DNA of 64,000 nt, taken from NCBI RefSeq assembly GCF_042651565.1, contig NZ_JBHSDF010000003.1; one strand, 5' to 3'. Source of the DNA: Salinispirillum marinum. GTDB taxonomy: Bacteria > Pseudomonadota > Gammaproteobacteria > Pseudomonadales > Natronospirillaceae. The stretch's first letter is position 1; the number at the start of each line of letters is the position of its first letter. The notes beneath the pieces are model-generated. The model was not told the DNA's origin. It ran no database searches and saw only the letters and a program-made list of their open reading frames with translations. Both the position numbers and the translations under genes were made by a program. Positions 59,440 to 64,000 of this stretch are shown here, piece by piece.

Positions 59440-61182
59440 TTACCACTCCGCCACCGGCACCGGTCGGCCGAACAAATAGCCTTGAAATTGCCGACAGCCC
59501 AGCTCTTCCAGCCGATTGCGCTGGTCATGGGTTTCCACCCCTTCGGCCACCACGCTGAGGTCAAGGTGCGAGGCCAGCGAGAGAATCATATCGGCTATGG
59601 CCGCGTCATGGTCGCTCGAAACGATATGCCGCACAAAGCTTTGGTCGATTTTCAACTGGTTTAAGGGCAGTTGGCGCAGATAGCTTAACGAGGAATAGCC
59701 GGTGCCGAAGTCATCCATCGACAGGCGCACGCCCCACCGCTTCACATCATTCATTTTAGCGACCACGGTGGCGAGGTCCTTCGCCAACAACGATTCCGTC
59801 AGCTCAAGCTTTAACCGATTAGGCGGTGCTCCGGTGGCGTCCAAGGCGGCCAAAATCGAGGTGACGAAGTCCGGCTCCATAAACTGACGCACGCTGACGT
59901 TAACGGATAGGGTTAGGTGTTCTTTGTCGGGCTGCGTTGCCCAATGGGCCAACAATTGGCATGACTGCTCCAAAACCCATTGCCCAATCGGAATGATCAA
60001 CCCAGTATCTTCGGCCAATGGAATAAAAGCCGCTGGCGAAAGCAAACCACGTTCATGGTGTTGCCAACGGATCAGTGCTTCAGCCCCGATGACCTGACAA
60101 TGGGTATCGACCTGGCTTTGCAGATAGAGCCGCAATTGTCCATCGCGGATCGCGGTGCGCAAATCCTGTTCAAGATGCGCGCGCTCGTTCACCGCCCGTT
60201 GCATATCAGGGTCAAAAAACCGTATGGCATTGCGCCCAGCGGCCTTGGCTTCATACATGGCCATGTCGGCCTGTTTGAGCAGTATGTCGGTGGACTCTTT
60301 GCCGCAATAAAACAAGGTGACCCCAATGCTGGGGCTACACCGGTGCAACAGTGTGCGCAATCGATACGGTTGATTCAACGCTTCACGCACCACATCGGCA
60401 ACGCCTTCGGCATGGCGGGCGGCTTCGTCCAGATCGCCGGTTCCCACCGCCTCTAAAATGATGACGAATTCGTCGCCACCCAAGCGGGCCACGGTATCGC
60501 CTTCCCGCACCGCGCCCAACAAGCGGCGCGCAACATGACGGAGCAAGCTATCGCCTACATCGTGCCCGGCGGTATCGTTGAGGTGCTTGAAGTTATCAAG
60601 GTCAATGAATAAGACAGCACCGACATCCCCCGCCCGATGCGCGGTACTGATCGCATGGTCCAAGCGGTCACGCAACAAACGCCGATTGGCTAGGCCGGTG
60701 AGCGAATCGTAAAACGCCAATTGATTGATTTCGTCTTCCGCTTGGCGGCGCCGCGAAATATCGCGCACCATGCCCAAATAATACGGTTTTCCCGCGTTGG
60801 ACAGCTCCGACACCGCCAATTCCATAGGAAAGGTACTGCCATCCCGGCGCAACCCTTCGACTTCACGACCGATCCCGATGATGCGCGCTTCGCCCGTATC
60901 CTGATAATTTTTAATGTAGCTGTCATGCGCCATGCGATACGGCGAAGGCATTAACACATGAATGTTCTTGTCCAGCACTTCGCGCGCCTTGTACCCAAAA
61001 ATGGCTTCAGCGGCCGGATTGAGGCGCATGATATTACCCTGATCATCAATAATAATGAGGCCATCGACCATGTTATTGAACATGGCATCCGTGAATTCGG
61101 CATGGTCAACCAAGGTTTGCATAAGGTGATGGGTAAACGACAACCACGCATCGGTGGTGACGGACAAGGTCACGGGCGTCAT
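59440..61182 (-). CDS. PAS-GGDEF-EAL c-di-GMP enzyme with FixL-type haem PAS domain
   Basis: A 580-residue cytoplasmic protein. The PAS domain (about 30-145) contains PSPYRMAHDSYIKNY and RIIGIGREVEGLRRDGSTFPM, closely like the FixL/DosP haem PAS: His86 matches the proximal haem ligand and Arg106, 20 residues later, the oxygen-contacting Arg. The GGDEF domain is intact (RLGGDEF, I-site REGD five residues earlier). The EAL domain is also intact (GAEALIRW, ELTESLL, DDFGTGYSSL, KIDQSF). It could make or degrade c-di-GMP in response to oxygen. I start at ATG 61182 (AGGAT upstream) rather than 61359. It sits directly upstream of the msh operon on the same strand. Confidence 0.92.
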   Translation of the reverse strand: MTPVTLSVTTDAWLSFTHHLMQTLVDHAEFTDAMFNNMVDGLIIIDDQGNIMRLNPAAEAIFGYKAREVLDKNIHVLMPSPYRMAHDSYIKNYQDTGEARIIGIGREVEGLRRDGSTFPMELAVSELSNAGKPYYLGMVRDISRRRQAEDEINQLAFYDSLTGLANRRLLRDRLDHAISTAHRAGDVGAVLFIDLDNFKHLNDTAGHDVGDSLLRHVARRLLGAVREGDTVARLGGDEFVIILEAVGTGDLDEAARHAEGVADVVREALNQPYRLRTLLHRCSPSIGVTLFYCGKESTDILLKQADMAMYEAKAAGRNAIRFFDPDMQRAVNERAHLEQDLRTAIRDGQLRLYLQSQVDTHCQVIGAEALIRWQHHERGLLSPAAFIPLAEDTGLIIPIGQWVLEQSCQLLAHWATQPDKEHLTLSVNVSVRQFMEPDFVTSILAALDATGAPPNRLKLELTESLLAKDLATVVAKMNDVKRWGVRLSMDDFGTGYSSLSYLRQLPLNQLKIDQSFVRHIVSSDHDAAIADMILSLASHLDLSVVAEGVETHDQRNRLEELGCRQFQGYLFGRPVPVAEW

Positions 61183-61281
61183 GGATACAATCCTGCTGAA
61201 AAGAACGCGCCCCGCAGGGCAGCACAACGCCGGCCATAATAAAGATTTCCGGCCTAATTGCTGCGGAATGTGAAGGGTTTT

Positions 61282-61295
61282 TTGATGTGGATCAG
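61282..61295. promoter_or_regulatory. FNR/Anr-like box upstream of the PAS-GGDEF-EAL gene
   Basis: TTGATGTGGATCAG matches TTGAT-N4-ATCAA at nine of ten defined positions. It lies about 100 bases before the ATG at 61182. I could not place a convincing -10 element at the class II distance. Confidence 0.45.
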
Positions 61296-61317
61296 GAAAA
61301 ATTGACTTATCCGTCAA
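61296..61317 (-). terminator. Possible terminator after the small coiled-coil protein gene
   Basis: Minus strand TTGAC-GGATAA-GTCAA followed by TTTTT. The stem is only five pairs, but position (about 50 bases after the stop at 61370) and T-run fit. Confidence 0.4.
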
Positions 61318-61369
61318 GCTGACAAGGATGGCCCTAGGACTTTCGTCGAACAGCGACAAACATCTGCCG

Positions 61370-61804
61370 TTACACGCGCTCGCTGATCAACGTGCCCGGC
61401 TCCGTACCTGCCGTGGTCGCGTACGGGTTTGGCGAACCGGCTGTAGTAGTATCGGAAGACGCATCCGACACCACCCGCACCGGAACTTGTCGTTCATCGC
61501 TTTCGGTGGTTTCCGCACGGGTCACACGCAAGGGGTTCGGAATGTCAAAAGCACGACGCGGATCAACGCTGGCTTGCGAACTGTCAGCTTCCGACAGTAG
61601 GCTGCGCGCTTCTTGTCGTGACTCATCGGAGCGGGTGTAGAGTACGTCGGCTGTTTGCTGGGTGCGGTCAGCTTCCTGCTTCAGCCGCTGACTTTCCCGC
61701 TGTAACGCCTCCGCACGCTGCTCCGCCTGCTCGGCTGAACGTTCAGCATTGCGCGTAAGCGTTAAGTTATTGGTGAACCCGGCACCTGCGGTGACCCCTA
61801 CCAT
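61370..61804 (-). CDS. Small hypothetical protein with N-terminal coiled coil
   Basis: A 144-residue protein I do not recognise. Residues of about 15-75 are rich in Ala, Glu, Gln and Arg in heptad-like order (ERSAEQAEQRAEALQRESQR) and should form a coiled coil. The last 70 residues are Ser/Thr/Asp-rich and probably disordered. There is a short uncharged N-terminus but no signal peptide or membrane segment. It is likely a real gene: a near-consensus promoter lies upstream (61873-61901) and AGGT precedes the ATG. The function is unknown. Confidence 0.65.
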   Translation of the reverse strand: MVGVTAGAGFTNNLTLTRNAERSAEQAEQRAEALQRESQRLKQEADRTQQTADVLYTRSDESRQEARSLLSEADSSQASVDPRRAFDIPNPLRVTRAETTESDERQVPVRVVSDASSDTTTAGSPNPYATTAGTEPGTLISERV

Positions 61805-61872
61805 GTCGATGACCTACCCATGCACTGATGGAAACACATGAACACTGAATAGACTGACTATATTTTGATCAA

Positions 61873-61901
61873 ATCATAGTCATGGATGCGTTATCTGTCA
61901 A
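61873..61901 (-). promoter_or_regulatory. Near-consensus sigma-70 promoter for the small coiled-coil protein
   Basis: Minus strand TTGACA (61896-61901), 17-base spacer, TATGAT (61873-61878). Predicted start near 61866, giving a leader of about 62 bases. A perfect palindrome TTTGATCAAA (61864-61873) covers the start-site region and might be an operator. Confidence 0.65.
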
Positions 61902-61912
61902 TTTGCTGCCGC

Positions 61913-62800
61913 TCAGGAAATCTGTTGCTGACATATCGTTTCCACGCCGGGGTGATGCAGCGCACCGGCATGCGTAATGGCGTACAGCTGGTCTTGCACC
62001 GCCGCCACTTCACCTACCGCACGCACGCGATACTGCCGACAGACTTCTTCCGCAATGACCGAAGGCGCGGCAAATACACCCAGCCCGGCATGACCAAACA
62101 CCTTTAATAACGCGCTGTCGTCAATCTCAGCGACCTCACGCAACCGAATGCGTTGAGCACGGAACCATTCCATTAGGGCATGGTGGTACGGGGCATCCAG
62201 GGTGCTGGCCAGAAATGGCTGCTCATCCAAACTTTCGGGAAAGCCAGGCATAAGCCGTTGCGCCAAAACCTCTTCTGCAAATAAGGAAATCGGGGTGGCC
62301 CCCAAGTTATAAACTTGCCACTTGAAGTCCGGTTCGGCCACCGGCAACCAATCCGTGATGACCACATGCAGTTCGCGCCGCCGCAAACCTTTTAGCAAAT
62401 CTTGCGGCCCGCCGGTATGGCATTTCAATTGAATACCGGCATGGCTTTCCAACACCGGTGCAATGGTTCGGTAGGCCAATAATTTATGAATGGATGCCGA
62501 GATGCCGACACACAGGCGTGCCATCGGCTTGGTGTCCGCATCGGCTAAAAATTCGCTCAGTTGATCGGCGGTCTTGAACATATCATCGGCGTAGCGGAAC
62601 ACCTGATGACCATGGTCGGTGAGTTGTAGCTGACGTCCACGACGATGAAACAGACGTCGCCCAATGGTCTGCTCAAAGGTAGCAATTTGTCCGCTGAGCG
62701 TTTGCGGGGCCAAGGCCAACTGCTCGCTGGCTCTGGCCATTGACCCCTCTTTCACCACCATCCAAAAATAATGCAAATGCCGAAAATTCAACCGCTCCAT
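61913..62800 (-). CDS. nhaR: LysR-family regulator, NhaR-like
   Basis: A 295-residue LysR-type regulator. The N-terminal winged helix reads NFRHLHYFWMVVKEGSMARASEQLALAPQTLSGQI, where the HYFW and PQTLSGQI stretches are typical of NhaR rather than generic LysR proteins. The effector domain has GVFAAPSVIAEEVC and ends HHPGVETICQQ, as in NhaR. E. coli NhaR (301 residues) responds to sodium and also activates genes for a biofilm polysaccharide; no nhaA antiporter gene is in this window. ATG 62800 is set by AGGG seven bases upstream and by the family start. Confidence 0.85.
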   Translation of the reverse strand: MERLNFRHLHYFWMVVKEGSMARASEQLALAPQTLSGQIATFEQTIGRRLFHRRGRQLQLTDHGHQVFRYADDMFKTADQLSEFLADADTKPMARLCVGISASIHKLLAYRTIAPVLESHAGIQLKCHTGGPQDLLKGLRRRELHVVITDWLPVAEPDFKWQVYNLGATPISLFAEEVLAQRLMPGFPESLDEQPFLASTLDAPYHHALMEWFRAQRIRLREVAEIDDSALLKVFGHAGLGVFAAPSVIAEEVCRQYRVRAVGEVAAVQDQLYAITHAGALHHPGVETICQQQIS

Positions 62801-62853
62801 AGTGCACCCTGACCTGCGATAGGCGTCCAGTGTGCAGCAATTGTTGGCAAAGG

Positions 62854-64000
62854 TTAAGCAGCGCCTTGCAGCCGGGGATCTTCCGTCGCACCTGAACGCT
62901 TCGGCGGCAAAAGCCCTAAACGACGCTGGTTGCGTTGACGAAGCGCACTGGCGGCTTGTGCGTCTTGCGCCAAATCCAGCTCTAGGTTTGGCAACCAACC
63001 TAACAGACGCTGCCTTGCCATGCCTTGCATCAGTTCCGGGAAACAGGTTTTTACCACCTGCAGCATGGCATCAACACTGGTAGAGGCGCCCGGCGATGCA
63101 CCCAATAACGCACTTAACGTGCGGTCACGCGTGGTGATGACTTCCGTTCCGAACTCCAGTTTGCCGCGACCCGCGGCCGTTGGCTTGATGATTTGTACAC
63201 GCTGACCAGCGGTGTAGAGCGTCCAGTCGGCATCATCCGCATGCGGGAGAAAGGTTTGTAAACTGTGCATTCGGTCGCTTTTCGTCGCCAAGCCTTCACT
63301 GACCAAATAACGTACAAGGTGCCGATTATCCCAACCGGCGGTGGTGGCAGCACGTAAGTTACCCGGCTTCACAGAAGACAACCATTCAAACGCCCGTCCT
63401 TGGCGCAGTAATTTGGTGGTAAACCCGGCAAATGGGCCAAACAACAGGCAAGGCTGGCCGTCAATATACCGCGTGTCTAGGTGTGGCACTGACATCGGCG
63501 GCGCGCCGACGGGTGCTTGACCGTATACCTTCGCCTGATGGCTGAGCGCCAAGTCCGCATCCGGGTTCATCAACCATAGCCCGGACACCGGGAAAGCAGC
63601 ATAGCCGTTAACCTCTTCAACCTTCGCCTGTTGCAGCAAAGGCAATGCTGCACCTCCGGCCCCGACAAACACGAAACCAGCGTCTAACGTGCTGTCGCCC
63701 TCAGGGCCGCGCAAGGTAACGCGCCAGCCTTTGTCATGGCGACGCAACTGGGTGACCTGTGTATTAAACCGCATGGTCACCGATGACTGCGCATGCAAGG
63801 TATCACCCAAACCGCGCGTGAGGGCACCAAAGTTCACATCCGTACCATGATTGACCCGCGTGGCGGCCGTATGCTCGGCGGCGAACGGATCCATGATCGG
63901 CATCCAACGGGCCAATTCTGTTGGTTCGGACGACCAAGCCATATCGGCGAACAAATGGTGTTTTTGTAAGGCACGATGCCGACGCGACAGAAAATCGACC
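62854..64000 (-). CDS. mqo: Malate:quinone oxidoreductase (C-terminal part)
   Basis: The frame is open to the window edge, so about 382 residues of the C-terminal part are present out of the usual near 500. Visible family blocks: LQKHHLFADMAWS, MDPFAAEHTAATRVNHGTDVNFG, FVFVGAGGAALPLLQQ, FPVSGLWLMN, VYGQAPVGAPPMSVPHLDTRY, LLFGPFAGFTTKLL and TEVITTRDRTLSALLGASPGAS. Mqo is a membrane-associated FAD enzyme that oxidises malate to oxaloacetate and passes electrons to quinone. The Met-like codon at 63954 is TTG inside the gene, not a start. It is 53 bases upstream of nhaR on the same strand. Confidence 0.95.
   Translation of the reverse strand, partial: VDFLSRRHRALQKHHLFADMAWSSEPTELARWMPIMDPFAAEHTAATRVNHGTDVNFGALTRGLGDTLHAQSSVTMRFNTQVTQLRRHDKGWRVTLRGPEGDSTLDAGFVFVGAGGAALPLLQQAKVEEVNGYAAFPVSGLWLMNPDADLALSHQAKVYGQAPVGAPPMSVPHLDTRYIDGQPCLLFGPFAGFTTKLLRQGRAFEWLSSVKPGNLRAATTAGWDNRHLVRYLVSEGLATKSDRMHSLQTFLPHADDADWTLYTAGQRVQIIKPTAAGRGKLEFGTEVITTRDRTLSALLGASPGASTSVDAMLQVVKTCFPELMQGMARQRLLGWLPNLELDLAQDAQAASALRQRNQRRLGLLPPKRSGATEDPRLQGAA

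Noticed and set aside
1..64000. CRISPR array, tRNA, rRNA, insertion sequence or prophage genes
   Set aside because: No regularly spaced direct repeats, transposase or integrase motifs, or tRNA-like cloverleaf sequences were noticed.

Overview
The window reads as a chromosomal segment of a free-living, probably marine gammaproteobacterium of moderate GC content (my estimate is about 54 percent). The clues are an MSHA-type pilus locus as in Vibrio and Shewanella, an NhaR-type LysR regulator, a malate:quinone oxidoreductase and a complete exosortase A (XrtA/PEP-CTERM) system. The genus cannot be fixed from the sequence. I see no rRNA, tRNA, insertion sequence, CRISPR array or prophage.

Layout. 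(1) 1-2962, minus: a branched-chain amino-acid-type ABC transporter (LivM fragment, LivH, substrate-binding protein) and a UspA protein. (2) 3126-9673, plus: FN3-like lipoprotein, prsK, prsR and prsT, the regulatory part of the XrtA system, ended by a strong terminator. (3) 9804-16413, plus: two PEP-CTERM proteins, xrtA itself, and a RIFT-barrel enzyme plus acyltransferase coupled to xrtA by ATGA overlaps. (4) 41751 down to 16421, minus: a run of about 20 mostly overlapping genes for an exopolysaccharide. They cover a priming glycosyltransferase, Wza-like export protein, Wzz-like protein, BY-kinase homologue, outer-membrane protein, ATPase, two deacetylases, carbamoyltransferase, two acyl/aminoacyltransferase-like proteins, five further glycosyltransferases, flippase, ligase/polymerase, amidotransferase and a secreted beta-helix protein. 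(5) 41954-42529, minus: a third sorting substrate with a SEP instead of a PEP motif. (6) 42817-43572, plus: a YdcF/ElyC-like protein. (7) 59205 down to 43594, minus: an MSHA pilus locus (mshI, a PilN-like gene, J, K, L, M, N, E, G, one MshA-type pilin, C, D, O, P, Q). (8) 61182-59440, minus: a PAS-GGDEF-EAL protein whose PAS domain carries the FixL haem-binding signature. (9) 61370-64000, minus: a small coiled-coil protein, an NhaR-like regulator and the C-terminal part of mqo.

How it fits together. PrsK/PrsR probably switch on sorting substrates through RNA polymerase with sigma-54: two of the three PEP-CTERM-type genes have a good -24/-12 element sharing TGGCACAATA. XrtA would process these proteins at the inner membrane while the minus-strand operon builds and exports the polysaccharide they depend on. 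The MSHA pilus is a second surface-attachment machine. Its MshE ATPase has a c-di-GMP-binding MshEN domain, and a probable oxygen-sensing c-di-GMP enzyme lies directly upstream. The whole window therefore looks like a biofilm and attachment island.

Most notable oddities: a BY-kinase homologue with both Walker motifs degraded; the FixL-like haem PAS on a GGDEF-EAL protein; conserved sigma-54 promoters and a perfect inverted repeat upstream of a PEP-CTERM gene; and two uncharacterised candidate polysaccharide-active enzymes at the converging ends of the two exosortase operons.
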